Origin: Hwanghaeella sp965227365
GTDB lineage: Bacteria; Pseudomonadota; Alphaproteobacteria; UBA8366; Aestuariispiraceae
Direction: 5' to 3'
Length of the DNA: 64,000 bases
NCBI RefSeq assembly: GCF_965227365.1
Contig: NZ_OZ245754.1
Location: 1,860,001 to 1,924,000, forward strand
In this document: piece after piece, positions 1-8,718 of the stretch
Layout: each line of letters begins with the position of its first letter
Position numbering within the stretch: position 1 is the first letter of the stretch
Notes under the pieces: generated by a model
What the model was told of the DNA's origin: nothing
Database searches by the model: none
Seen by the model: the letters and a program-made list of their open reading frames with translations, nothing else
Position numbers and translations under genes: made by a program

Positions 1-648
1 CGGTTGGACGAGATCGCCCAGGATATTCGGGGCAGCGGCGGGGCGGCCTCGGTTTTCGCAGGCGATGTCAGTCTATATGGCGACGTGGAAAAAGCAGTCG
101 GCATGGCTGTGGAAGCCTATGGCGGTCTCAACATTCTGGTGAACAATGCCGGCGTCATCGATCCCATCGCGCATCTGGCCGACAGCGATCCTGACGCATG
201 GGGCAAGGTCATCGATATCAACGTAAAGGGCGTTTACCACGGTTTGCGGGCTGCGATTCCCGCGATGCTGCGAACCGGCGGCGGGACTGTCATCAATATC
301 AGTTCGGGTGCGGCGACCAGCGCCCTGGAAGGCTGGAGCCATTATTGCTGTTCAAAGGCCGCCGTTCTGTCGCTGACAGCGTGCGCTGACAAGGAATATG
401 CCGGACGGGGCATTCGCGTCGTCGGGCTCAGTCCCGGCACTGTCGCGACGGAAATGCAGGTCTCGATCAAGGCGTCCGGCATCAATCCCGTCAGCCAGTT
501 GGACCCGTCAGTCCATATCCCGACCGACTGGGTCGCCAAGGCCGTCGCGTATCTGACGGGTGAGGGCGGGGCCGCCTATGCGGGGCGGGACTTCTCGTTA
601 AGGAGTGATGAAGGCCGGCGCGCCCTGGGGCTGCCGCTTGACGGGTGA
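1..648 (+). CDS. SDR family NAD(P)-dependent oxidoreductase (5' truncated)
   Basis: The gene enters from the left edge, so the Rossmann start with the TGxxxGIG nucleotide loop is missing. The visible 214 residues carry the core SDR signatures: NNAG near residue 47, a catalytic Ser in INISSG near 100, and YxxxK (YCCSK) at 114-118, followed by the PG motif (LSPGTV). The family reduces or oxidises alcohols and ketones with NAD(P)H in the cytoplasm; the substrate cannot be told. It is convergent with the VOC gene, 3 bp away. Any in-frame TTG or ATG near the edge is not the true start. Confidence 0.9.
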   Translation, partial: RLDEIAQDIRGSGGAASVFAGDVSLYGDVEKAVGMAVEAYGGLNILVNNAGVIDPIAHLADSDPDAWGKVIDINVKGVYHGLRAAIPAMLRTGGGTVINISSGAATSALEGWSHYCCSKAAVLSLTACADKEYAGRGIRVVGLSPGTVATEMQVSIKASGINPVSQLDPSVHIPTDWVAKAVAYLTGEGGAAYAGRDFSLRSDEGRRALGLPLDG

Positions 649-651
649 CCG

Positions 652-1131
652 CTAGCCCTTATCCGCCTGCCATTTCGCCAGAATGTCCCGCGCGCCGTTC
701 CTGGTTGGGTCCATGCCCGCGTCATGACCATTACTCTTGGCGGCCAGCTCGATGACATAGCCGTTAGGGTCGCGGAAATAGATCGACTCGAAGAGCTTGT
801 GGTCGGAAATGCCGCGGGTTTCAATGCCATGTGCCGCGGCCTTGTCCATCAGGGGTTCAAACGTGTCTCGCTCAACCTCCAGTGCGATATGCAGGTCGAA
901 ATCGTGTTGTTCCTTGAAGTCGAAGGGTTGATCGGGGGCCTCGAAGAAGGCGAGGAAACTGCCGTCGTCCAACCGATAGAAAGAATGCAGCACTTTCGTA
1001 TCCCGTCCGGTCAGGGTCGTCTTTATCTCGAATGCGTTGGCGAGAGGCAGCCCAAGGAAATCCTCATAGAATTTCCGGGTCTCCTCGCTGTCGCGGCAGC
1101 GATAGGCGTTGTGGTGCAGCCCCTTGATCAT
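652..1131 (-). CDS. VOC (glyoxalase/bleomycin resistance/dioxygenase) superfamily protein
   Basis: A 159-residue single-unit vicinal oxygen chelate protein. It opens with the family start GLHHNAY, and metal ligands are likely at His6/7, His81 (DLHIALEV) and Glu128 (YVIELA), followed by the usual RDPNGYVIEL strand. Such proteins bind a divalent metal and act as lyases, isomerases or ring-cleaving dioxygenases; the reaction is not predictable here. It is the last gene of a leftward run after the EamA transporter and the YbaK-like gene. The length is normal for a two-beta-alpha-beta-beta-beta-module protein. Confidence 0.88.
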   Translation of the reverse strand: MIKGLHHNAYRCRDSEETRKFYEDFLGLPLANAFEIKTTLTGRDTKVLHSFYRLDDGSFLAFFEAPDQPFDFKEQHDFDLHIALEVERDTFEPLMDKAAAHGIETRGISDHKLFESIYFRDPNGYVIELAAKSNGHDAGMDPTRNGARDILAKWQADKG

Positions 1132-1209
1132 GTTTCCCTCCCGGCCTGTCTCGATGCCATCCTAACATAGGCGGCGTAGAAATCGCGTCCAGGCACGAAA
1201 GCGCGAGGG

Positions 1210-1683
1210 TCAGCGCTTGGCCACATCTCCGACCGTGCCGCCGGTCAGCGCCGGCAGATCCTGGGGCTTCAGTTCGAATACGGCATTTGGTGTACCGGCA
1301 CTGGCCCAGACCGTGTCGAACTGCATCAGGTCCTCATCGATGAAGGCGACAGGTTTCACTATATGGCCCACCGGCGAGACACCGCCGATGACATAGCCGC
1401 TCTTCTCCAACACGTAGTCGGGCTGGGTGCTTTTAACCTTCGCGCCCAGCAGGTCACGGATCTTCTTATCGTCGACACGGTTCGTGCCGGAGGCGACAAC
1501 GAGAACCGGATCGCCGTCCTTGGTCTTGAACAGGACGGATTTGGCGATTTGCGCGACGGTGCATCCGATTGCCGATGCGGCCTGTTCCGATGTCGCGGTC
1601 GGTTCCTCGAACTCCAACACCGTGTAAGCGGGGCCCAGGACATCCTGAACATGCAGCGCTTTTGGCTCACTTGCTTTTTTCAT
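1210..1683 (-). CDS. YbaK/EbsC family aminoacyl-tRNA deacylase
   Basis: 157 residues from an ATG (MKKASEP). The YbaK/ProX fold is shown by the conserved Lys in QIAKSVLF and the GGVSPVGH loop, whose Gly shapes the editing pocket, followed by the FIDEDL segment. Family members hydrolyse mischarged Cys- or Ala-tRNA in trans in the cytosol. It lies 23 bp after the EamA transporter gene on the same strand and is probably co-transcribed. The longer reading frame that runs upstream to 2493 overlaps the transporter out of frame and was not used. Confidence 0.88.
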   Translation of the reverse strand: MKKASEPKALHVQDVLGPAYTVLEFEEPTATSEQAASAIGCTVAQIAKSVLFKTKDGDPVLVVASGTNRVDDKKIRDLLGAKVKSTQPDYVLEKSGYVIGGVSPVGHIVKPVAFIDEDLMQFDTVWASAGTPNAVFELKPQDLPALTGGTVGDVAKR

Positions 1684-1706
1684 CGATCGGTTCCGTTGAT
1701 TTGCGA

Positions 1707-2687
1707 TCAATCCAATTTCGGTCTGGTATCGGCGGCGCGTGGGCGGCTGATCGGGCGGCTGCGGCGCACCTCGCGATAGACGATGAATAGTCCGGAGCCG
1801 ACAATCAACAGGATGCCGGTCCAGGTCGTCATGTCCGGTACTTCGCCGAAAATCATGAAACCCCAGAAGACTGCCAGCGGCACGGCGATGTATTCGAAGG
1901 GCGCGATCAGGCCCGCTTCGCCCATGCGATAGGCCTGCGCCAACATATAACCGATCATGGCCGAAAGGATGCCGATGCCGCCAAGCGCGGGCCAATCGCT
2001 GATCGGCGGCACCTTCCAGGGCAGGAACAGGAAGTTCAGCGCCGGATGCACCTTGTCCACATACCGCCCGTCGCCGCAGATCAGGAACATCAACACACAG
2101 ACCACGATGAAGGTGAGATAGATGGAGATCGCCAGGACCGAGGCGCTTTCGGTGACGCCGAGGCGCCGTGTCAGCATCTGCATCATGGCGTATGTGAAAG
2201 CCGCCAGGACCGGCAGTAGCGCGGTTATTTTGATGATGCCGTCGCCGGGTCGCAACATGACGATGATGCCGGTGAAACCGACAAACACCGCGCCCCAGCG
2301 CCAAGGGCCGACTTTCTCCCCCAGCATTGGGATCGAAAGGACCGTGATGAAGAGGGGGGCGACGAAGAAGATCGCGTTGGCTTCGGCCAACGGCATACCC
2401 GCAAGCGCCGCGAAATACGCCGAATTCGAAACCACGATGAACAACGCGCGGACCAAGAGCAGCGGCATGCGCCGGCTCAAGAGCCGTTTCCATCCGCCCT
2501 CGAACTGCAACACGACGAACATGAAGGGCAGGGCGACGAGGGAGCGGATCAACACGATCTCATGCAGGGGATAGGAGCCGCTGAACCCCTTGATCAAGGC
2601 ATCCTGAATGGAAATGGCCAGCATTCCGATCAGAATGCAAAGAATGCCGATCCCTTGCCTGTCGGGCAGTCTTGCCGACGCGGTCAC
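1707..2687 (-). CDS. DMT superfamily transporter (EamA type)
   Basis: A 326-residue inner-membrane protein with about ten hydrophobic segments in two EamA repeats, for example the ILCILIGMLAISIQDAL start of repeat 1 and the GILSAMIGYMLAQAY segment of repeat 2. The family exports small metabolites or amino acids; the substrate is unknown. I chose the GTG at 2687 because AGGGGG lies 7 bases upstream of it, while the in-frame ATG at 2729 has no ribosome binding site. It heads a leftward three-gene run with the YbaK-like and VOC genes. Confidence 0.87.
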   Translation of the reverse strand: MTASARLPDRQGIGILCILIGMLAISIQDALIKGFSGSYPLHEIVLIRSLVALPFMFVVLQFEGGWKRLLSRRMPLLLVRALFIVVSNSAYFAALAGMPLAEANAIFFVAPLFITVLSIPMLGEKVGPWRWGAVFVGFTGIIVMLRPGDGIIKITALLPVLAAFTYAMMQMLTRRLGVTESASVLAISIYLTFIVVCVLMFLICGDGRYVDKVHPALNFLFLPWKVPPISDWPALGGIGILSAMIGYMLAQAYRMGEAGLIAPFEYIAVPLAVFWGFMIFGEVPDMTTWTGILLIVGSGLFIVYREVRRSRPISRPRAADTRPKLD

Positions 2688-2855
2688 GATTCTACCCCCT
2701 TGGCGGAACGCGCGGTGCAGCGTTCGCATGCGGAATGTTGGACGCGGGACGAGGCCGCGAGTAGGACGATGAGTTCAACCTGATCCTCAATGGAATCAGG
2801 ATCAAGTCGGATTTTCCGGCCGGTCGGCCGGATTACGGTTCGGGCTATCGGTGTT

Positions 2856-3653
2856 TCAATCCCGGTAACTGGTATCGATCTTGTCGAGCTTGCGCATAAG
2901 GGCGGCGAATTCGACCGCGCCGACGCCTTCATTGGTTTCCCGTTCGGAGAACACGTCCATGTCCTGTCCGCTGCGCTTTGAGACTTCGGGGGGCATAATG
3001 TTCAGCGTGCCGGCGGAACCTGCGTCGACCTGGATCTGACAGGCGCGCTCCAACCGGTAGAGCCGCAGGAATGTTTCCGGTATCGAGCGGCCGACCGTCA
3101 AAATGCCGTGATTGCGCAGGATCATCGCGCGTTTGTCGCCGAGATTGGCGAGCAGCCGTTCCCGTTCGTCCAAATGCAGGCTGACCCCTTCGTAATCGTG
3201 GTACGCGATACGGTCGTGGAAGGCGGTGGACATCATGCTGATCTGCTGCAGGCCCTCCTTGGTGCCCGCGACCGCCATGCCGGCCCGCGTATGGGTGTGC
3301 ATCACGCATTTGTTGACGGATTTGGCCATGTGAATGGCGGAATGGATGACAAAGCCCGCATAGTTCACCGGGTAGTCGCTATGCCCGACGATGTTCCCCT
3401 CAAGGTCGATCTTCACCAGGTTGGAGGCGGTGACCTCGTCATAATTCAGCCCATAGGGATTTATCAGGAAATGGTCCTCGTCTCCCGGCAGCTTGTAGGT
3501 CAGGTGACCGTAGATCAATTCGGTCCATCCGAAATAGTCGACCAACCGATACGCGGCGGCGAGTTGAATGCGGGCTACGCGTTCATGCTCTTCCGGTGTG
3601 TTCTGGGCAAAGGTCGTGACTGTATCGATCCGTTGAGGCGCCGTTTGAGACAT
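2856..3653 (-). CDS. class II aldolase/adducin family protein
   Basis: About 265 residues. The class II aldolase fold is shown by IYGHLTYKLP (the GHLSxRxP-like loop), an N-terminal-half HSAIH and HTHTRAG providing zinc-binding histidines, and ILRNHG towards the C-terminus. Members are metal-dependent aldolases, epimerases or decarboxylases; adducin-like forms such as this often lack a proven reaction. The start at 3653 (MSQTAPQ) is preferred over upstream in-frame codons, but 3668 is possible. It is transcribed leftward and stands alone. Confidence 0.85.
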   Translation of the reverse strand: MSQTAPQRIDTVTTFAQNTPEEHERVARIQLAAAYRLVDYFGWTELIYGHLTYKLPGDEDHFLINPYGLNYDEVTASNLVKIDLEGNIVGHSDYPVNYAGFVIHSAIHMAKSVNKCVMHTHTRAGMAVAGTKEGLQQISMMSTAFHDRIAYHDYEGVSLHLDERERLLANLGDKRAMILRNHGILTVGRSIPETFLRLYRLERACQIQVDAGSAGTLNIMPPEVSKRSGQDMDVFSERETNEGVGAVEFAALMRKLDKIDTSYRD

Positions 3654-3821
3654 GGTGTCGGTTTCCATCCGCTGCAGGTCAAAAGCCGTATTTCCCGGCA
3701 TTGTTGCAGGCAATGGTACCGTAAAACCGGTTCGCGGTGAACCGTTCAGGACCTCGGCTATCAGAAAGTCACTTGGTCCGGATTGGACCAAGCGCAGTGA
3801 TGGCGTTTCTACTCCGCGATG

Positions 3822-4715
3822 CTATTCGGCAGGTACCGAGCCCGGTTCCGGCGCCTTTTGTTTGCGGAAGGGATGAATGACTTGCTGAACGAAGGTCGGC
3901 GGCATGTACTCTTTGATGCCGATATCCGCAGGCGGGCGGTAATCACCGCGGAAATAGGTCCTGAACAGCTGGTCGAAGATCATCAGGTTTTCGCCGTAGT
4001 TCTTGTTGCCCTCTTCCAGGTTCTTGGAATGGTGCCAACGGTGCAGTTCCGGGGTGTTGAAGATCAGACTCAGGAAGCCGAAGCGCATATCAACGTTGCA
4101 ATGGGTCAGGATACCGATGAAGGCGGTGATCGCGCTGACCCATTTGAAGATTTCGACCGGCGCACCGACCAGGAACAGCAGCGGCTGGCTCAGGATGATA
4201 CTGGCGCCGGTATCGAAGAAATGGAACCGGCCCGTATTGATGATGGTCAGGCGTTTGACGCTGTGGTGGACGGCATGGAATTTCCACAACCATGGCCATT
4301 CGTGGCCCAGGCGATGGGCGCAATAAAGCCCCAGTTCCGCAATGACGAGGCCCAGCACCACCTGCAGTGCCAGCGGCCATTCCGTCGGCCAGATCGCGCT
4401 GGTTTCCGGCGCAAATGCCTCCGCCGCGCCGAAGACGGTTCCGACGATGACCAGAACCTGGACGATCCCCTTGTTGAAGAAGGTGTGCAGCAAATCGGCC
4501 GGGATCTGACCGTCATTCGGCAGCCAGGTTTTCTCGAAAGGACGGGCGCGTTCCAGAAAGAACAAACCGACCGCAAGCGTCAGGTACAGCAGATTGAACC
4601 AGATGAACGGGCTTTCCTGCTGCATCGCCCAGTAATTCGCCGCAATGCAGGCGGAGAGGATACCGGGCCACAGCAGGTAGGAGACGGCAGAGGAAGCAGC
4701 CGTTCGAGCATTCAT
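3822..4715 (-). CDS. sterol desaturase/fatty acid hydroxylase family protein
   Basis: 297 residues with several membrane segments and the histidine boxes of the di-iron hydroxylase superfamily: HRLGH, HAVHHS and LHRWHHSK. Such enzymes hydroxylate or desaturate lipids at a membrane-embedded di-iron site. The ATG at 4715 follows a GGGGGA stretch; the reading frame continues upstream only to a TTG at 4742. It is divergent from the MlaC-like gene across about 240 bp that should hold both promoters. The lipid substrate is unknown. Confidence 0.88.
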   Translation of the reverse strand: MNARTAASSAVSYLLWPGILSACIAANYWAMQQESPFIWFNLLYLTLAVGLFFLERARPFEKTWLPNDGQIPADLLHTFFNKGIVQVLVIVGTVFGAAEAFAPETSAIWPTEWPLALQVVLGLVIAELGLYCAHRLGHEWPWLWKFHAVHHSVKRLTIINTGRFHFFDTGASIILSQPLLFLVGAPVEIFKWVSAITAFIGILTHCNVDMRFGFLSLIFNTPELHRWHHSKNLEEGNKNYGENLMIFDQLFRTYFRGDYRPPADIGIKEYMPPTFVQQVIHPFRKQKAPEPGSVPAE

Positions 4716-4957
4716 TCCGGGATTCCCCCAAAGGCTTTTCAAGATCGGATCAAGCTTTGCTTATGGCCTGTATAAGCGATTTTCGGCAAGGGGTTAAGTC
4801 GCGTTGAAACGGTGCGGCCATGGGCCCCGGGAATGATGCCAGGGGCGATCGGAAGTGTCAGGAAAGACTGGCTTTCACGTCACGAAACCGTGTATTTCTG
4901 AATACGTCGCTTGGTTCCGCATTCGTTCGTGATTTGCAGCAGGCGTGGGAGGTATCA

Positions 4958-5605
4958 GTGAGGTTTGTTCCAAGTTTGCGGTCTGCCAAGGCCGTGGCTC
5001 TGGCGGTCATGCTAGTTTTGATCGGTACCGCCGTGCGCGCGGATGACCGCGCCAGCGCGACGGAAGTCGTTGAGCATTTCCAGAACGGCCTTCTCTACAC
5101 GCTGCTGCATCAGCGCGAAATGGATTACGATACGCGTATCCAGGCATTGGAAGCCCTGATCGCGGAGACGTTCGATGTCGAGCGGGTCGCACGCAAGGTC
5201 ATTGGCGGCAAGCGGTTTCACGAGCTTTCTCCGGCGGAGCAACGCCGATATCAAACCCTGTTCACACGCTATGTCGTGGCGTCACAGTCCCGGAGTCTCG
5301 GCTCTCTGGAGGGAAGGGAGTTCGTCCCGATCGGTCGACGCTATGGGCCGAACGGCACCGTGATCGTGGATGTCTCTTTCCGCGAGAACGGCCGGGAAAT
5401 CACGACTGTGGCCTATATTCTCTTGCCGACGGGCAAGGGCTGGCGGATCGTCGATGTAATCATCGACGGCGGTGTCAGCGAATTGACCCTGCGCCGGTCG
5501 GAATTCTCCTCGGTCGTGCGCGACAAGGGGGTGGTGGGGCTGCTGACGGCCCTGGACAGGAAGATCGGGGAACTGGCGCGCGCCGGGGCGCGCAGGACCT
5601 ACTAG
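4958..5605 (+). CDS. MlaC/Ttg2D family phospholipid-binding protein (periplasmic)
   Basis: 215 residues with a clear signal peptide (basic start, then AVALAVMLVLIGTAVRA, cleavage before DDR). The mature part has the MlaC/Tol_Tol_Ttg2 pattern: FDVERVARKVIGG, LSPAEQRRYQTLFTRYV, and a C-terminal GWRIVDVIIDGGV followed by LRRSEFSSVV. The family ferries phospholipids (or, as HpnM, hopanoids) through the periplasm. The start is a GTG preceded by GGGAGGT; the upstream in-frame ATG at 4820 would block the signal peptide. No mla transporter genes adjoin it, so an HpnM-like role is as likely. Confidence 0.87.
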   Translation: MRFVPSLRSAKAVALAVMLVLIGTAVRADDRASATEVVEHFQNGLLYTLLHQREMDYDTRIQALEALIAETFDVERVARKVIGGKRFHELSPAEQRRYQTLFTRYVVASQSRSLGSLEGREFVPIGRRYGPNGTVIVDVSFRENGREITTVAYILLPTGKGWRIVDVIIDGGVSELTLRRSEFSSVVRDKGVVGLLTALDRKIGELARAGARRTY

Positions 5606-5616
5606 GCGCTCCGCGG

Positions 5617-6198
5617 TCAGCTCCAGCCGAACAGGTTTCCGACATTCAACAATGCCATCACGCCCATCGCGGCAAAGATGAGCGCGGCGATCGCATGCGC
5701 CGCCTGCATGGGAATTTTCGTGGCCGCGGCCTTACCGATCAGGACGACGGGGATATTGGCCAGCATCATGCCGAGCGTCGTGCCGGCCGTCACCGCGACC
5801 AAGGCATCGAACCGGGCCGATAGCGCAATCGTCGCGATCTGCGTTTTGTCGCCGATCTCTACCAGAAAGAAGACAATCAAGGTGGCCAGGAACGGGCCGA
5901 AGCGTCCGGGCGGCCTCGTTTCCTCGTCGTCTACCTTGTCGGGGATCATGATCCAGACCGCCATCGCCAGGAAGGAAACGCCAAGCGCCTTGCGCAGCAT
6001 GTCCGGGCCAAGAATGTCGGCGACGATGATGCCTGCCGTGGCGGCGAGGGCATGGTTCGCGATTGTCGCGATCAGGATGCCCGCGATGATGGGCAGGGGT
6101 GCCCGGTAGCGTGTTGCCAGAACCAGGGCCAGCAACTGTGTCTTGTCACCGATTTCCGCGACGCCGACGACGCCGGTTGAAACAAGGAAGGCTTCCAT
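5617..6198 (-). CDS. TMEM165/GDT1 family manganese exporter
   Basis: 193-residue membrane protein with two inverted repeats of three helices each, each carrying the family motif ExGDKT: AEIGDKTQ near residue 14 and VEIGDKTQ near 113. These acidic motifs bind the transported cation; bacterial members such as MneA export Mn2+. A yybP-ykoY manganese riboswitch sits upstream on the same strand, which strongly supports a manganese role. The ATG at 6198 is preferred to a GTG three codons earlier, with GAAGAG as the likely ribosome site. It is convergent with the MlaC-like gene. Confidence 0.92.
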   Translation of the reverse strand: MEAFLVSTGVVGVAEIGDKTQLLALVLATRYRAPLPIIAGILIATIANHALAATAGIIVADILGPDMLRKALGVSFLAMAVWIMIPDKVDDEETRPPGRFGPFLATLIVFFLVEIGDKTQIATIALSARFDALVAVTAGTTLGMMLANIPVVLIGKAAATKIPMQAAHAIAALIFAAMGVMALLNVGNLFGWS

Positions 6199-6207
6199 CA
6201 AAGGCAC

Positions 6208-6258
6208 TCTTCGGGGCGGGCAGACAAACCAAAGGCCGGACCGCCCGCCCAGGCCCCT
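6208..6258 (-). promoter_or_regulatory. GC-rich hairpin next to the exporter ribosome site (riboswitch expression platform)
   Basis: An 8-bp perfect stem pairs 6214-6221 with 6243-6250 (GGGCGGGC against GCCCGCCC) around a 21-base loop. It lies between the riboswitch aptamer and the exporter start and stops just before the GAAGAG ribosome site, so it could hide or free that site. The pairing is seen; the switching role is inferred. Confidence 0.5.
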
Positions 6259-6269
6259 GAGTCGGCGGT

Positions 6270-6410
6270 CACAGCCAAAGGTCTCGCCAAGCGCATTTCC
6301 TAGACATGCGATGAGCCGGATACGCCATGGGCCGTGTTACGGAGAACCGGTGCCCAAGTCTGTTGACGCATCCCCTTCTCAAACCGGAAGGCGGCTACTC
6401 CCCAATGACG
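6270..6410 (-). ncRNA. yybP-ykoY manganese riboswitch
   Basis: Read on the minus strand, the segment has both conserved loop sequences of the yybP-ykoY aptamer: GGGGAGTAGCCGCC at 6390-6403 and, about 110 bases further, TTGGCGAGACCTTTGGC ending near 6274. In known aptamers these two loops dock and bind Mn2+. It lies about 75 bases upstream of a TMEM165/GDT1 exporter gene, the classic target class, and should raise export when Mn2+ is high. The middle stems were not folded in detail. Confidence 0.87.
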
Positions 6411-6611
6411 GTGCGACCCTATTCGGGCGATGGAGCGAAAGCAATATACGTTCGGTTTGGAAAACGTTGAGGTGCTTGTCCGGCCCGTTCCCGTCACAAG
6501 TTCCATGACGGCACCCCCGCTTGGCGCGCCGACTTGTGCGCGGTATAGCGCGAACAGGTTCGAGATATCGGTTCCGATTTGAGAGGACCGACAGGGCCAA
6601 GGGAAACGGCG
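6411..6611. other. intergenic region, divergent promoters
   Basis: No gene is seen between the riboswitch and the MFS start. Promoters for the leftward manganese exporter transcript and the rightward MFS gene must lie here, but I cannot name a convincing -35/-10 pair. Confidence 0.4.
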
Positions 6612-7889
6612 ATGTCCGCAACGAGTGGCGCTACGACGAGGACGAATACCGGCGACGGCGGGGGCAGCCTGCGCGCGGTTCTTGCCTTTTCCTTGGGGTG
6701 CTCCTTCTTCGGTTACGCCTTTGTCCAACGTGTCGCGCCGAGCGTCATGGTGGACGACTTGATGCGGGACTTCGCCGTCGGCGGCGCCGTCCTCGGTAAT
6801 CTGTCCGCCTTCTACTTCTACACCTATGCCGGTATACAGATTCCGGTCGGGATCATGATGGACAGGTTCGGCCCGCGCCGCCTGTTGACCTTCACCCTGC
6901 TGCTTTGCGTGCTGGGTAGCGCGCTCTTCGCCTATAGTGAGACGATTACGACCGCGTCCCTGGCGCGAGCCATCATCGGGGGCAGTGTCGCCTTCGGCTA
7001 TGTCGGGACGATGACGATCGCCGCTCAGCAATTCACCCCGCAGCGGTTCGCTCTCTGCGTCGGCATTCTTCAGGCGGTCGGCATGGCCGGCGCCGTGCTG
7101 GGGCAGAAACCGTTCGGTGTGCTCGTCGACGCGACGGGCTGGCGGGAAGCCATGTTGTGGACCGGCGGCGGAGCGGCAGTCCTGGCACTGGCGATCTGGC
7201 TTACCGTCCGCGATGGCGAGAGGCACAGCAGCAATGGCGCACGCTTGCTTGATGGCATCCGCTACGCCTTGAGCAACCGGGAAACCTGGCTCAACGCCCT
7301 CGTCGGGCTTGCCCTGACGGCGCCGATGCTCGCTTTTGCAGGCCTTTGGGCGATACCGTATTTGAAGACAATCTATGGCATTCCGGAGACTGAGGCGCGC
7401 GGCCTTGCCTCCATGCTGTTCATCGGTTGGGGCATTGCATCGCCGTTTGTCGGCGGCTTGTCCGACAGGATCGGACGTCGAAAGCCGTTGATCGTCGGCG
7501 GCGTATTGATGTCCATGACCGGACTGGCAACGGTTGGTTTCGTTCCCGGCATCCCGACCGCGCTGCTTTATGTCATCTTCATACTGACCGGCTTCGGCGG
7601 CTGCACGATGATCCTCGCTTTTGCGCTTTGCCGCGAAACCACGCCGCTTTGGGCGCGTGGTGCGGCGCTCGGCGTCGTCAACGGCGCGGTTACGGCGAGT
7701 GGTGCGTTGTTCCAGCCCTTGCTCGGCTGGGTGTTGGACAGCTACTGGCAGGGCGCGGAAGTGGCGGGCGCCCGGATCTACACGGCGGACGGCTATCAGG
7801 TGGCGATCATGGTCCTTGTTGCGACCAATGGGATCGGACTGATTGCGGCCCTTTGCCTGCGGGAGACGCATGGCAGGCAGCTTGCGTGA
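6612..7889 (+). CDS. MFS transporter
   Basis: 425 residues with about twelve hydrophobic segments. The major facilitator motif A is present in the loop after helix 2 (GIMMDRFGPRR) and again in degenerate form in the second half (GGLSDRIGRRK). The family moves small solutes with a proton or sodium gradient; sequence alone gives no substrate. The ATG at 6612 is preceded by AAGGGAAA; the in-frame TTG at 6579 lacks support. It stands alone, 115 bp before hisG. Confidence 0.9.
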   Translation: MSATSGATTRTNTGDGGGSLRAVLAFSLGCSFFGYAFVQRVAPSVMVDDLMRDFAVGGAVLGNLSAFYFYTYAGIQIPVGIMMDRFGPRRLLTFTLLLCVLGSALFAYSETITTASLARAIIGGSVAFGYVGTMTIAAQQFTPQRFALCVGILQAVGMAGAVLGQKPFGVLVDATGWREAMLWTGGGAAVLALAIWLTVRDGERHSSNGARLLDGIRYALSNRETWLNALVGLALTAPMLAFAGLWAIPYLKTIYGIPETEARGLASMLFIGWGIASPFVGGLSDRIGRRKPLIVGGVLMSMTGLATVGFVPGIPTALLYVIFILTGFGGCTMILAFALCRETTPLWARGAALGVVNGAVTASGALFQPLLGWVLDSYWQGAEVAGARIYTADGYQVAIMVLVATNGIGLIAALCLRETHGRQLA

Positions 7890-8004
7890 CGGATTGCCGC
7901 CTCGGCAGATCGCCGTCGGGGCTGGAATCCTGCGGCGCAGTATGCCAAAACCCCGCAGCGTTTAACGTCTTTAATCGACCAGCAACCAATACCGGAACAG
8001 CCGC

Positions 8005-8718
8005 GTGGCCACATCGTCTACCGAACCGACGTCCCGATCCGTATCGGCCAATGCCGGACAGTCGAACGAACCGATTGTCCTGGCGGTACCGAAAGGGCGT
8101 ATTCTAAAGGAGTTGCGTCCCTTGCTGACCAAGGCGGGGATCGAACCGGAACCCGCCTTCGACGACCCGGCGGCCCGTCAGCTTACCTTTGAAACGAACA
8201 TCCCGCATTTCAGCATCATTCGTGTGCGCAGTTTCGATGTCGCGACATTCGTCGCCTTCGGCGCGGCCCATCTTGGTGTTGCCGGCAATGACGTGCTGAT
8301 GGAATTCGACTATTCGGAACTTTACGCGCCTGTCGACCTGAATATCGGCCATTGCCGGCTTTCCGTGGCCGAACCGGCGGAAATGATAGGAAGCGACGAT
8401 CCCAGCCGCTGGAGTCACATCCGCATCGCCACCAAATATCCGGGCGTGACGCGCAAGCATTTTTCCGCTCGCGGCGTGCAGGCGGAATGCATCAAGCTGA
8501 ACGGCGCGATGGAATTGGCGCCGGGCATGGGCCTGTGCCGCCGCATCGTCGATCTGGTCTCGACCGGAAAGACATTGAAGGATAACGGCCTCGTCGAAAT
8601 CGAAAAGATTGCCGATGTGACCAGCCGGTTGATCGTCAATCGGGCGGCCCTGAAGACCCGTCCGACGGAGATGACACCGTGGATCGACCGTTTCCGGGAG
8701 GTCGCCAATGCCGCTTAA
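8005..8718 (+). CDS. hisG: ATP phosphoribosyltransferase, short form
   Basis: 237 residues. Catalyses the first step of histidine synthesis, ATP + PRPP to phosphoribosyl-ATP. The N-terminus LAVPKGRILKELRPLL and the segment VEIEKIADVTSRLIVNRAA are typical, and the protein ends without the C-terminal ACT-like domain, so it is the HisGS form, which in characterised bacteria needs the HisZ subunit. hisZ is not in this window. The start is a GTG, and a later start would remove only the non-conserved leader. It overlaps hisD by 11 bases, indicating translational coupling. Confidence 0.93.
   Translation: MATSSTEPTSRSVSANAGQSNEPIVLAVPKGRILKELRPLLTKAGIEPEPAFDDPAARQLTFETNIPHFSIIRVRSFDVATFVAFGAAHLGVAGNDVLMEFDYSELYAPVDLNIGHCRLSVAEPAEMIGSDDPSRWSHIRIATKYPGVTRKHFSARGVQAECIKLNGAMELAPGMGLCRRIVDLVSTGKTLKDNGLVEIEKIADVTSRLIVNRAALKTRPTEMTPWIDRFREVANAA

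Noticed and set aside
1210..2493. A 427-residue reading of the YbaK-like gene
   Set aside because: The extra 270 residues are out-of-frame reading of the EamA transporter gene; the family starts at the ATG at 1683.
6300..7871. 523-codon open frame on the minus strand
   Set aside because: Antisense to the MFS transporter gene and the riboswitch region; the product is an Arg/Gln/His-rich mixture with no domain, as expected from GC-rich antisense frames.
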